This document shows, piece by piece, positions 48,322 through 60,032 of a stretch of DNA of 64,000 bases. The position numbers and the translations under genes are program-made. The stretch covers positions 13,819,013 to 13,883,012 of the forward strand of contig NC_092577.1 of NCBI RefSeq assembly GCF_037975245.1, read 5' to 3'. The stretch's first letter is position 1, and every line of letters begins with the position of its first letter. Source of the stretch: Apostichopus japonicus (Eukaryota > Echinodermata > Holothuroidea > Aspidochirotida > Stichopodidae). Under the pieces are notes generated by a model. The model was not told the DNA's origin and ran no database searches. It saw only the letters and a program-made list of their open reading frames with translations.

Positions 48322-48339
48322 CTGCCACCACCTCAGTGT
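48322..48339 (+). CDS. Probable 18-nt PTS microexon
   Basis: Eighteen bases (CTGCCACCACCTCAGTGT) lie between an excellent acceptor (CTTTTCTCCCTACAG, preceded by a long pyrimidine tract) and a perfect donor core (GTAAGT). Joined in phase 1 it adds T-A-T-T-S-V, a mucin-like sequence, and leaves in phase 1. Skipping it would also keep the frame. The splice sites and composition support it, but 18 nt is very short. Confidence 0.55.
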
Positions 48340-49004
48340 GTAAGTCCTTTCTTCAAATATACTTTCTTTCGTTTCAACACTAGAGTGATTTATTTTTGTA
48401 ATGTATATCTTTCACTTGGGTTAGTTGCTTGTAACTTCTGTAGGCAAACATTGTCTTCACAGGGAGAAATTATTTATTTGTTTTTCGGGGGGAAGAGGGT
48501 GTTTTGGGTGAAGAATGGGGTTGCGGGGGAGGTTGCATGTGGATGACACTGGTCGGTATTGTAGCTAATATCCTATAAACATAATGTATAAATGAGACCA
48601 AAAGACATATCACTGAATGGGGAAGGTATTCAAAATGTCATGTTTGAGCATCATTTTGTTTTCTCTTACAGGAAACAAAATGATACTATGAGTAGAATTC
48701 TTTAGAATGTATTTTGCTGACCTGTACAAGGTGCAGCTAAACCTTATGAACCTTGAATCATCTCCCCTTGTAAGTTTGTTTGTTTGAGGTAGATCAGGTC
48801 CTCCGATACCAAGTCTCGTTGATTCAACTGCCTCACATTTAAGCTCCTATGCATGGATGTTGGTAGCTACAGTAGTTTAGTTTTGGTCGGGACTCTTGCT
48901 CGGTGGTGGCTCGCAATTTCAACGACAGCAATGTCGTTTGTGTTCTTTTTACCTGTGAGCTAGTGAAGTGTTGTTTTTCAAAAATGCTACAATCTGACTC
49001 ACAG
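48340..49004 (+). other. Intron (665 bp), G-rich near its start
   Basis: The intron runs between TGT|GTAAGT and TGACTCACAG. At about 48486-48532 it has a cluster of G-runs (GGGGGGAAGAGGG, then GGG, GGGG and GGGGG). This is close enough to the microexon to affect its splicing. Confidence 0.65.
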
Positions 49005-49235
49005 TGACCCAAACAAACACCCAAAGATCGACTCCCTTACCCTATGAGGCCTCGACTTTGCCAGTCGCTACAACAGAAGGCACGCAGAGTGCCGGGACCA
49101 CTTCCTTTGTTACTATGGAAACTACTGAAAACTGCACCGAGGAAACCACCCCCGAGGTTTCAAGTACGGTACCCACTATAGTGATATCTACTTCTCTTAC
49201 AGCTACAACATCAATATCATCTGAGACACCTTCCG
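49005..49235 (+). CDS. 77-residue PTS exon with one cysteine
   Basis: The exon codes for Thr/Ser-rich sequence without a repeat. It contains TTENCTEETTPE, which is at once an N-glycosylation sequon (NCT), a lone cysteine (codon 49133) and an acidic Thr block like those in the CysD tails. Acceptor ACTCACAG and donor CCG|GTAAGC are in phase 1. It follows the microexon or, if that is skipped, the last CysD exon. Confidence 0.8.
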
Positions 49236-51937
49236 GTAAGCCATTTTTTTGTAATCATGGCATGCCATTTCATGCAACATATACTTAACCATTTTATTCT
49301 TTTGTTTTCTTTTATAACGTTCACCCCTGTGAGGAAATACCCGACGTAAATTGTTCAGGTTACGTCTCCATGATATATATTATTATTAGATTGTTCATAG
49401 CCACGTGTCAGTGCTATAGACAAAGTGGGGGGTGGACTTGGCAATTGATATAATTTGGGTCTCTCCATAGTTGATCTGGTCTATTATGGGAATACAAAAA
49501 TGAAGAAAAAGCACACAGAAGATGAGAAAGTCAATAATGCAGTTTTCAATCCCGTCAATTGCATTTCTCAGACTGTTTTCATCTTCCTAGGTGAAATGAA
49601 AGTCCTGAACTTTGCTTTCACTGTGTGTGTGAAGAGATTTTAGGGTTTGGAGGAACATATACATGTATGATATGGTACTCCCCCCTCTGTTTGCACAAAC
49701 ATAGCTATATGTTGATGAAAAAGAAACCTTTCAAGTCTTGAGAGAGCAGGTGGGGAGAAGGGATTTGCCAATCGTAAAACGTTCCTTGTATTTGTGGTAA
49801 ACCATTGGTAGGGATATAGGAACTTGTTAAATGGTACAACCCTCTTGATCAAAACAAACTGTATGTGACAAAAATGGAACAGTTCTGGAGATGAGCAGGA
49901 CAAGAGAAGTGAAATATTGGTGGAATTAACTGTACCGTTGATATTTGCCAAAGATATCCAAAAAAGGGATTTCAAGATTGCTGATTTCGAGAACTTTCGT
50001 AGCCAATTTTGGCCCTTAGGAAATCTTGGGCAAAAGTTAGTAGGCTAGGTGGCATCAATATCCCTCTTATCTCCCACTCTGGCAGCTGATGGTCACAGTT
50101 AATTACAGGACTTTTCACCACAAGATCAAATCTACATCTGCATGGGTCTATTGTATGAATCAAAGAAGTGTAAATTTATTGTGAAGCTTAATTGTGCAAC
50201 TATGTGCAGCTATGGATCCTGATGCTTTGTAGTGGAATGTAGACACAGGTCAAACTGAATGTGAAATCATGAATATAGGTCATATTAAGTCAGCTAGGCC
50301 AGGCTGGGGGCGGAAAGTTGTTCAGATGGTGTATCTGATATGTACCCGACTGCTCATTCCAACTAAAGTGACATGTATTTAAATACATTTTACTGCTAAT
50401 GTATAGTGAAATGTCATTATTAGTACCTCAGATGTCTGGAAATAACACATTTAATTGTCAAAGTGTCAAGGGTCAACTGAAAACAGATTTATAAATTCAA
50501 AACTACCACAAGATATTAACATTTGAATTGACAAATGGAGACAGAGTTTTGCTTTTCTCACCCAAAAATGCAGAACTAAAAGTTGAGACATAATTTGCTT
50601 CCTTTGTGAGTGCATCATCAGTTAAAAAACTGAAAATAATAAGCAAGAGTAGATGTCTATAACCTAGCTGGTCCAGATATCAATGATATTTTACTGTAAA
50701 TGTTACATTACCGTTATTTAGCAAGTTATTCACATCTTTATCATGTACCATTTTGATTCAGCTTCATAATATTTGCTGTTTCTTTGTTTTATTCATTCAG
50801 TCATTCTCGCCATCTTGCGGTGAATCGAATCATCTTCCATAATTCAGTTACAATTTTCAATTTTATTATTTTTCATTCGCGTCTGAGCTAGTCAAACATT
50901 TAGATAAATACAAGAGCAGCCCCACTCTTGTTTTCTTGTTTAATATTTATGACAGTAAATCACACCATCACCTTATATAGAGCTTTCAAATTCTTATTTT
51001 CTTCAATTGCAAGATCTTCACTTGCAAGCACTTCACTTGCAAGTGACTATGAATCAGAAGAGATACATGTATACATGTTCTCAACAATTTTGAACATCCA
51101 TGCTATTAACTAAGGCTTTGCTACCAAACAAATAGAAGTAAAATCCTCTCTATGCTTCACTACACTTACTTTCATATCTACCGGAAGTCTAGGTAGGCAA
51201 AAAAAAGTGTTCTCAATTACTGATTACTGGGAGTCATGGAAGGTTTGAGAACAAGTTATCTCCCCCCCCCCCCCATTGAGAGGGGAGAGTGCAGGAGTGG
51301 GATAAAGTATACAGAGTATTAAAAGTAAGATGTTCGTTGGCATCTGCAGAAGTGGTTAATTGAGGATCAATTATGTAGACCTAGAAGTGAATGTTTCTCC
51401 AACGGCGAAAGGTAAGTAACCATCAAACTCATAGTATTTCTTGTGTCTCTTTTCACAGCATCAACTTTAACACGAGTACAATATTTAATGGTGTTTGTGT
51501 TACTTAGGGTTATCATATATATTTTGTGTGGAAAAGTGAGACACCATATCCTAAGGTAGCAGATGCCCTTTTCCCATTGAAAAAAACTTTGGATTTTAAA
51601 GATGGCTACTTTCAAAATGGTGTTATAATAAATATTTAGATTTAGATTTATTCAACAGTTATATAGTACATGTTTTTGTAAACATATCTAAAATTTTCAT
51701 TTTGGCCAGAATTTTCTTGGCAAATTGTGTTAAATTGCTATGCTTTAGTCAAAAATGAACCAGTATACCTCACTTCACTACTTGTAGTCCAGTACACTTG
51801 GTCTCCTTGTTGTAACAACTTTATAAAGAGTGACAATTGTCATTCGATTTGCCTTGATATCTGTCAGGAATAGTAAGTAGTGAAAGTTTTTTTTTGGTTA
51901 AGCTTGCGTCAGGTTAATACAGTGGAATCTGTGATGG

Positions 51938-52402
51938 TCACAAAGACCTTTAGCAAATCAGGACAATTTAGTTGAGTCGCTATGAGAAATCTATTTTGTT
52001 TCAGACAGGATAATGCTGATAAATCAGGTACATAGTGTTGTTGCAAGCTGTACACAGTCAAATGTAATGCTTTGTAACTTTGCTGAGCTCATGTCTACAT
52101 AACCTAAATTGGTAAATTTCACCAACGATTTCAAAATACATCTTGCCTTAAAATTAATGAAATGAAATGCTAGGCAATGTCCAAGTTACAGTTTCAGAGG
52201 TGTAGTAAAGGCAGGTTGACTCGTGCATCAAGCAAATCTGAAACAAAATTATTAATTGCAGGTCATAAGCTCAGTATACATTGTGGAAACAGAGACAGTT
52301 TCGAATATCACAAAGACCTTTAGAGAGTCTAAACAATTTAGTTTGCCGGTGGAACAATTTATATTTGTTTTCAAAACTGGACAATCCTGATCAATCTGGA
52401 CA
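51938..52402 (+). repeat. Diverged direct repeat pair
   Basis: About 90 bases starting TCACAAAGACCTTTAG occur at 51938 and again at 52308, at roughly 65-70 percent identity by eye. Both include ACAATTTAGTT and a following GGACAAT or GGATAAT segment. The second copy ends in GGACATATGGTAACCCTG. The patch is probably transposon-derived. Confidence 0.5.
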
Positions 52403-52484
52403 TATGGTAACCCTGTTTTGCAGCAAGTACATAAAAGACAATATATTACGATCTTCCCTGCCTAAAGCAAAGAATACAAAGACT

Positions 52485-52690
52485 GAATATCTACCTGAGT
52501 TTGTAATGCCAGCCATACTGAAAGCTCCTCCACACAAATTCATGACTAAACACATAGTGCACTATTTTAGTGGTCAAGCCAAATGTGTCGTCACACAGGA
52601 AAATAGTGCCAGCCATTAGAGCAGTTGTGTTTACAATCATACAGTGGCTGGTCAATTTATTAGGTGCGTTCAAGGATGAATCAGATAACT
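52485..52690 (+). repeat. Interspersed repeat, copy 2
   Basis: This is the counterpart, in the opposite orientation, of the copy at 19155-19360. Shared pieces include CCAGCCATACTGAA (CTAGCCATACTGAA in the other copy), GTGGTCAAGCCAAA and GGATGAATC. Confidence 0.55.
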
Positions 52691-53430
52691 CAATGGTCCT
52701 GTTAATATCTTCCAAAGATAATGAGGCAGACTGGTACATTCAGTAATTAATCCATTACACAAATATGTGCCGCCCTTTTCTTCCCCTATTGTGGAATCAA
52801 CTGATTAACAATGATTATACTGGGACTTTGCTTTTATGTGACTGTCCAAGCCAGCTGTAGGATGAGTCATTTTTCCCCACCTTGAAATGTCAGCTGTTTC
52901 ACGAGTGAGCTAAATCGTTTGATATAGCCAGATGGTTGTGGTTTCTCATGTGTAGGGTTTGTAGACTTTCCATGGTTCGAATCATTATTGCTTTGGTAAA
53001 CAATTTTATGCAAATCAAGGAAGCTTTAGTGCAGTAATATCTCTAACTGCCTTGGACTCTGAATCTTTTTCCAGAACTTTTCAATTTGTGCCTTCCCAAG
53101 ATGTTGTTTTGTTTGATTCAATGTTCTTCTGACCAACAGCCATGGTTCCTTGGCATTTCATAACAGCACGCTGGGTTTGTTGTTGTCTTTCTTGGTGGAC
53201 ATTTATGTTGTTTGTGAGCATTTTACTATCATTTCTAATTGGTATTCAATTCATCATACATTTTTTGTGGGTTAATTTGGTGGAAGTTGGATGCTGTCTT
53301 TTGTAACTATTTGAAGTCTACTCCAGGTGCCGCCTGAACTGCTGATCGTGGGTAAGTAGAATAACAACCTGTCATTGCATTATTGAACGAAACCTCCTTA
53401 TTACTGTTTCTGGTTCCACCATATCAACAG

Positions 53431-56400
53431 CAGCAACAACCATGACTGTTATATCCACGTCAGGGACCACAACTCCGATTGCAACAATCACTTCTGTAAC
53501 TACCCCACCATTACGAACAACAACTCCAATCAAAACAACAACTGAAATAACTAAAACACCTTCTGTTACCCCTGAACCAACTACACCATACCATTCAACA
53601 ACTCCAATCGGAACAACAACTGAAATAACTGAAACAACTTCTGTTCCCACTGAAACAATTACACCATTCCAATCAACAACTACAGTCGAAACAACCACTT
53701 ATGTAACTACCACACCAGTAGTAACAACAACTGAAATAACTGAAACACCTTCTGTTACCCCTGAAACAACTTCACCATACCATTCAACAACTCCAATCAA
53801 AACAACAACTGAAATAACTGAAACACCTTCTGTTCCCACTGAAACCATTACACCATACCAATCAACCACTCCAGTCCAAACAACCCCTTATGTAAGTACC
53901 ACACCAGTAGTAACAACAACTGAAATAACTGAAACACCTTCTGCTACCCCTGAAACAACTACAATATACTCATCAACAACTCCAGTAGAAACAACAACTG
54001 AAATAACTGAAACATCTTCTGTTCCCACTGAAACAACTACACCATACCATTCAACAACTCCAGTAGAAACAACAACTGAAATAACTGAAACACCTTCTGT
54101 TCCCACTGAAACAACTACACCATACCATTCAACAACTCCAATCGAAACAACAACTGAAATAACTGAAACACCTTCTGTTCCCACTGAAACGATTACACCA
54201 TACCAATCAACCACTCCAGTCGAAACAACCCCTTATGTAAGTACCACACCAGTAGTAACAACAACTGAAATAACTGAAACACCTTCTGTTACCCCTGAAA
54301 CAACTACACCATACCATTCAACAACTCCAATCGAAACAACAACTGAAATAACTGAAACACCTTCTGTTCCCACTGAAACGATAACACCATACCAATCAAC
54401 CACTCCAGTCCAAACAACCCCTTATGTAAGTACCACACCAGTAGTAACAACAACTGAAATAACTGAAACACCTTCTGCTACCCCTGAAACAACTACAATA
54501 TATTCATCAACCACTCCAATAGAAACAACAACTGAAATAACTGAAACATCTTCTGTTCCCACTGAAACAACTACACCATACTATTCAACAACTCCAATCG
54601 AAACAACAACTGAAATAACTGAAACACCTTTTGTTACCCCTGAAACAACTACACCATACCATTCAACAACTCCAATCAAAACAACAACTGAAATAACTGA
54701 AACACCTTCTGTTACCCCTGAAACAACTACACCATACCATTCAACAACTCCAATTGAAACAACAACTGAAATAACTGAAACACCTTCTGTTACCCCTGAA
54801 ACAACTACACCATACCAATCAACAACTCCAATCGAAACAACAACTGAAATAACTGAAACACCTTCTGTTCCCACTGAAACGATTACACCATACCAATCAA
54901 CCACTCCAGTCGAAACAACCCCTTATGTAAGTACCACACCAGTAGTAACAACAACTGAAATAACTGAAACACCTTCTGCTACCCCTGAAACAACTACAAT
55001 ATACTCATCAACAACTCCAGTAGAAACAACAACTGAAATAACTGAAACTTCTTCTGTTCCCACTGAAACAACTACACCATACCATTCAACAACTCCAATC
55101 GAAACAACAACTGAAATAACTGAAACACCTTCTGTTCCCACTGAAACAACTACACCATACCATTCAACAACTCCAATCGAAACAACAACTGAAATAACTG
55201 AAACACCTTCTGTTACCCCTGAAACAACTACACCATACCATTCAACAACTCCAGTACAAACAACAACTGAAATAACTGAAACACCTTCTGTTCCCACTGA
55301 AACAACTACACCATACCATTCAACAACTCCAATCGAAACAACAACTGAAATAACTGAAACACCTTCTGTTCCCACTGAAACGATTACACCATACCAATCA
55401 ACCACTCCAGTCGAAACAACCCCTTATGTAAGTACCACACCAGTAGTAACAACAACTGAAATAACTGAAACACCTTCTGCTACCCCTGAAACAACTACAC
55501 CATACCATTCAACAACTCCAATCGAAACAACAACTGAAATAACTGAAACACCTTCTGTTACCCCTGAAACAACTACACCATACCAATCAACAGCTCCAAT
55601 CGAAACAACAACTGAAATAACTGAAACATCTTCTGTTCCCACTGAAACAACTACACCATACCATTCAACAACTCCAATTGAAACAACAACTGAAATAACT
55701 GAAACACCTTCTGTTACCCCTGAAACAACTACACCATACCAATCAACAGCTCCAATCGAAACAACAACTGAAATAACTGAAACACCTTCTGTTCCCACTG
55801 AAACGATTACACCATACCAATCAACCACTCCAGTCGAAACAACCCCTTATGTAAGTACCACACCAGTAGTAACAACAACTGAAATAACTGAAACACCTTC
55901 TGCTACCCCTGAAACAACTACAATATACTCATCAACAACTCCAGTAGAAACAACAACTGAAATAACTGAAACATCTTCTGTTCCCACTGAAACAACTACA
56001 CCATACCATTCAACAACTCCAATCGGAACAACAACTGAAATAACTGAAACACCTTCTGTTACCCCTGAAAAAACTACACCATACCAATCAACAACTCCAA
56101 TCGAAACAACCCCTTATGTAAGTACCACACCAGTAGTAACAACAACTGAAATAACTGAAACACCTTCTGTTACCCCTGAAATAAGTACAATATATTCATC
56201 AACAACTCCAGTAGAAACAACAACTGAAATAACTGAAACATCTTCTGTTCCCACTGAAACAACTACACCATACCATTCAACAACTCCAATCGAAACAACA
56301 ACTGAAATAACTGAAACACCTTCTGTTACCCCTGAAACAACTACACCATTCCAATCAACAACTCCAATCGAAACAACAACTGAAATAACTGAAACACCTT

Positions 56401-57369
56401 CTGTTACCCCTGAAACAACTACACCATACCATTCAACAACTCCAATCGGAACAACAACTGAAATAACTGAAACATCTTCTGTTCCCACTGAAACAACTAC
56501 ACCATACCATTCAACAACTCCAATCGAAACAACAACTGAAATAACTGAAACACCTTCTGTTCCCACTGAAACAACTACACCATACCATTCAACAACTCCA
56601 ATTGAAACAACAACTGAAATAACTGAAACACCTTCTGTTACCCCTGAAACAACTACACCATACCATTCAACAACAACAATTGAAACAACATCTGAAATAA
56701 CTGAAACACCTTCTGTTACCCCTGAAACAACTACACCATACCATTCAACCACTCCAGTAGAAACAACAACTGAAATAACTGAAACACCTTCTGTTCCCAC
56801 TGAAACAACTACACCATACCATTCAACAACTCCAGTAGAAACAACCACTGAAATAACTGAAACACCTTCTGTTCCCACTGAAACCATTACACCATACCAA
56901 TCAACCACTCCAGTCGAAACAACCCCTTATGTAAGTACCACACCAGTAGAAACAACAACTGAAATAACTGAAACACCTTCTGTTACCCCTGAAACAACTT
57001 CACCATACCAATCAACAACTCCAATCGAAACAACAACTGAAATAACTGAAACACCTTCTGTTCCCACTGAAAGAACTACACCATTCCAATCAACAACTCC
57101 AACCAAAGTCACTTATATAAATACCACACCAGAAGAAACAACAACTGAAATAACTGAAACACCTTCTGTTACCCCTGAAACAACTACACCATACCAATCA
57201 ACAACTCCAATCGAAACAACAACTGAAATAACTGAAACACCTTCTGTTACCCCTGAAACAACTACACCATACCGATCAACAACTATGGAATCTACTACTG
57301 GAACAACGGAACAAACGTCAATGTCTACAAACTCTTCTACTGCAGTAACGACAGTGTTTACTATGTCAG
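53431..57369 (+). CDS. 1,313-residue PTS exon with Tyr-containing 26-mers
   Basis: The exon is almost entirely tandem units of about 26 residues (78 bp) of the type TTEITETPSVPTETTTPYHS. There are roughly 45 to 50 copies, mixed with a second type containing PYVSTTPVVTTT and TIYSS. It has no cysteine. Each unit carries four or five Glu and one Tyr, usually in TPYHS or TPYQS, which is unusual for a mucin domain. The acceptor is a tandem CAGCAG, so the exon may begin at 53431 or 53434, both in frame. Donor CAG|GTAGGT is in phase 1. The ATG at 53442 is an internal codon. The last 30 residues are non-repetitive (MESTTGTTEQTSMST). Confidence 0.9.
53500..57285 (+). repeat. 78-bp coding tandem repeat
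   Basis: Units differ mainly by PSVTPE against PSVPTE, TPIETT against TPVETT, and the occasional SS for PS. Longer blocks that include PYVSTTPVVTTT recur near 53890, 54235, 54425, 54925, 55428, 55850 and 56117. The array is therefore organised in higher-order blocks, not only single units. Confidence 0.88.
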
Positions 57370-58467
57370 GTAGGTGTCACATACTTTGTCACTAATAATT
57401 CTTGCGTTACGTATAATGCAGACTCCAACATCTTTTGAGGCAGCAATGTCTGTTTGGTTTGCAGTTTAATACCGCAGTTGAGCTGCGGATGTCAACCAAG
57501 ATCGAAGATCTATCGTCTTGTACAATTTGAGTAGATATGTGATAAATATTCTGGAGAACGGTTGGTCTTATGATTAGTTGTGTCATTGTATGCCGGGTGC
57601 CATGTCTTCCTGTTACACATTGAGTATTAAATATTAGATGTTTTTTCAAATAAATGGCTCCCAGAGATTGCAATTGAGTCGTGGGTCTGTGTAAAAGTTT
57701 CCGTCGTTGTTCCCTTGATTTCGATTTATATTTATTGCTTGCACACTTTCTCTTTTAGTGTTGAGTTATATGGTAGAATAACGCTTTTTAATTGCCTCAG
57801 TGGCGTTCACACACTAAATCATCAACGTATTGTGGTTTCTTAGTCCGGATAGAAGTTATCACTAGCTAAACTCTACCCATCGCTGGATAGCTGACAAGTT
57901 GTCCATTTATGGCACCATCAATTTTTCGTATCATATCAGCAATGTAATTTTGCTGTGAGAGTTTTCGTCACTTGTAAACAAACCTGTTTACTCAGTAGTA
58001 AACAATTTTTGTACGCTGCTCCTGGGAGACCTAAAGTGGGCTCAAATTGCCTCGTCCAACCCAATTTTTGCACCTCGTGTACTATCGTGCTCTTCAACAT
58101 CCAAGCCACACACACAATAAAACAGATTTGCTTGATGACATATCAGAAAGATGTGAATGATACTTTTCCGCATTTTTCCAGATGTAGACTCTAATAGGAA
58201 TATGCCACCATTTAGTGCAAAGGTTAGTGTTAAAGTCAGTTAATTAGGAAGGACAGATGTGAGTCACAGTGACAATGTTATCAATAGCTGCTAACAGACA
58301 GAGCTCTTTGGGTTTTTTCATTCTTTAACATTGGCATCTGTCTCTGGCTGATGCCAGTCTACAGCAGGCACAGATCCAGTGGAAATATGGCAACCGCCCG
58401 CCTCCCCCATCCCCCTGCCCCTTCCACCCCATTAGCACAACTGTTCGTAGAGCTAATTATAAAGAAT

Positions 58468-58725
58468 GCACCCCTACGTGGAAGTCAGCTCCAATGATCC
58501 CACAGGATCCTCATGTGCCTGCTCTAGAGACATGTATATGGTCTTGTTGAGTCTAGGATACTACAACCATCTTGCACTTTATGAAACAACTCCCATGTCC
58601 ACCTACGTAGGAGTCAGCTCCAATGATCCCACAGGATTCTCCTGTGCCTGCTCTAGAGACATGTATATGGTCTTGTTGAGTCTAGGATACCTCAACCATC
58701 TTTCACTTCCTCCAAAACTAGGGTT
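58468..58725 (+). repeat. 129-bp tandem duplication
   Basis: Two direct copies of about 129 bp share CAGCTCCAATGATCCCACAG and ACATGTATATGGTCTTGTTG, with few differences. The second copy is followed by CTAGGGTTACCATATATTTG. The open frame across it has no mucin-like composition. Confidence 0.85.
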
Positions 58726-59503
58726 ACCATATATTTGTCTGGATTTCTCTGGATATATCTTCTTCAATCCGCCTTAAGTGGTGGTCTGAGGGGGATTTAC
58801 AACAAATGAAAAATTGTCTGGCAATAGTTAGGTATTCTCAACAAAGTTGTAAGAAATACATTTGAAAACTTTCTTGATGGGGATTTGCAATAAGAATGGC
58901 AAATTGATGCTAGTTTCAGTCATTTAACGGTTTTCTGTCTATTTCAAATTTAAGAGTATATAATGATAGGATTGAGGGAAACAGAGGGATTCTTTTTTAT
59001 TCATTTCCCCCTTTTCTAGACTCTTTTGATGTGGTTAACCTCAAAAGTAATACAGAGTTCATTTGGGTTCATGAAATTGACATCCCACAGTGATGGTAGG
59101 ATAGGTCAAATTTGATTTAGACTGATATGAACTGCATTGCAATATTTCTTAATTTAAAGCATGCCAATTTCCACTTGAAGTTTACTTTGTTTCTTTTACA
59201 GCTGTTTAATATCTAATGCAAAGACATCTTCACATTCTTTTCATGAATATTGTTCCTGCAAGATATTACTTTATACGTATTTTATGTACTGTACCAAAGC
59301 CTCTGCTCTGCACGTGGTTCCATTAATGTTTCTATATTTTGTTTTGTTATAAATGAACAGAGTTTTTCCTTGCACGAAATCTTTGGTATTAATATTAAAA
59401 CCAAAAAGGAACTTTTACAGGTCATTGTGCTTTCATTTATTTTCTTTGTAGTTTGAGGTAACTTCTTAATATTTTGCTCTGTTAAGAACTTATTCAAAAT
59501 ACC

Positions 59504-59952
59504 TTAAAGGGATAGTCTGATAGGAGGAAATGGGATAATTGTATGGTTAGAAGATGAATATTTCTCTCTGCTAGTTGTAGACACCATCTCAATATCTTAT
59601 TCCTAACTTGAGATATTGTCAAGTGAATGTGACCCACATTGACCGGCTCACTCCACAAACCTTACCTGCAATGGACAACAGTAGGTAGTCTGTGATGTAA
59701 GTTCAACTGTTCTGCAACGGCTTTACTTACTAACATTCTTGTAAGTGTATCCTTGAAAACGTGGTACACTTTAAAAGTTTGCTTAGCTTTCAAGGTTCTA
59801 TGTTGTTTAAAATTTTATCAAAATGCAATTTTTTTTTTCTTTACATAGAAAAGTTATTTTCCTCTGTGATTTAAGTCATTTTTAAAGAAATGTTAATATT
59901 ATGGAAAGCATTTGCACCTGTATTAACATACAGCGCTGGAATGCCACTTTAA
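59504..59952. mobile_element. Candidate TTAA-bounded MITE
   Basis: A segment of about 449 bp starts TTAAAGGGATAGTC and ends with the reverse complement of TTAAAGTGGCATTCC. The ends match at roughly ten of fourteen positions and are flanked by TTAA, the target preferred by piggyBac-type elements. There is no internal coding. The imperfect ends leave this uncertain. Confidence 0.35.
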
Positions 59953-60032
59953 TGCCATATCAGGTTAGGCTACAAAGGTAGGTCAAGCTTTCAAACACTA
60001 TTCACATTTTGCATACCTTTGTATTGAGACAG

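Larger units (their letters stand above)
49236..53430 (+). other. Intron (4,195 bp)
   Basis: The intron runs between CCG|GTAAGC and TATCAACAG. It contains a short C-run (about 51260), two diverged direct repeats (about 51938-52026 and 52308-52402) and the second copy of an interspersed repeat (52485-52690). The short open frames, for example 52281-52619, belong to this repeat patch and show no domain. Confidence 0.65.
57370..60032 (+). other. Intron (2,663 bp)
   Basis: The intron runs between CAG|GTAGGT and TGAGACAG. It contains a 129-bp tandem duplication (58468-58725) and a TTAA-bounded MITE candidate (59504-59952). No coding exon was found. Confidence 0.66.

Noticed and set aside
53327-53351. 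Extra microexon between CCAG and GTAAGT upstream of the 1,313-residue exon
   Set aside because: Length 25 nt breaks the phase-1 pattern, and the phase-1 reading meets TGA.
53372-57112. Minus-strand Val/Ser/Gly-rich open frames
   Set aside because: They are complements of the 78-bp repeat exon, broken at each PYVSTTP-type block, while the plus frame is continuous.
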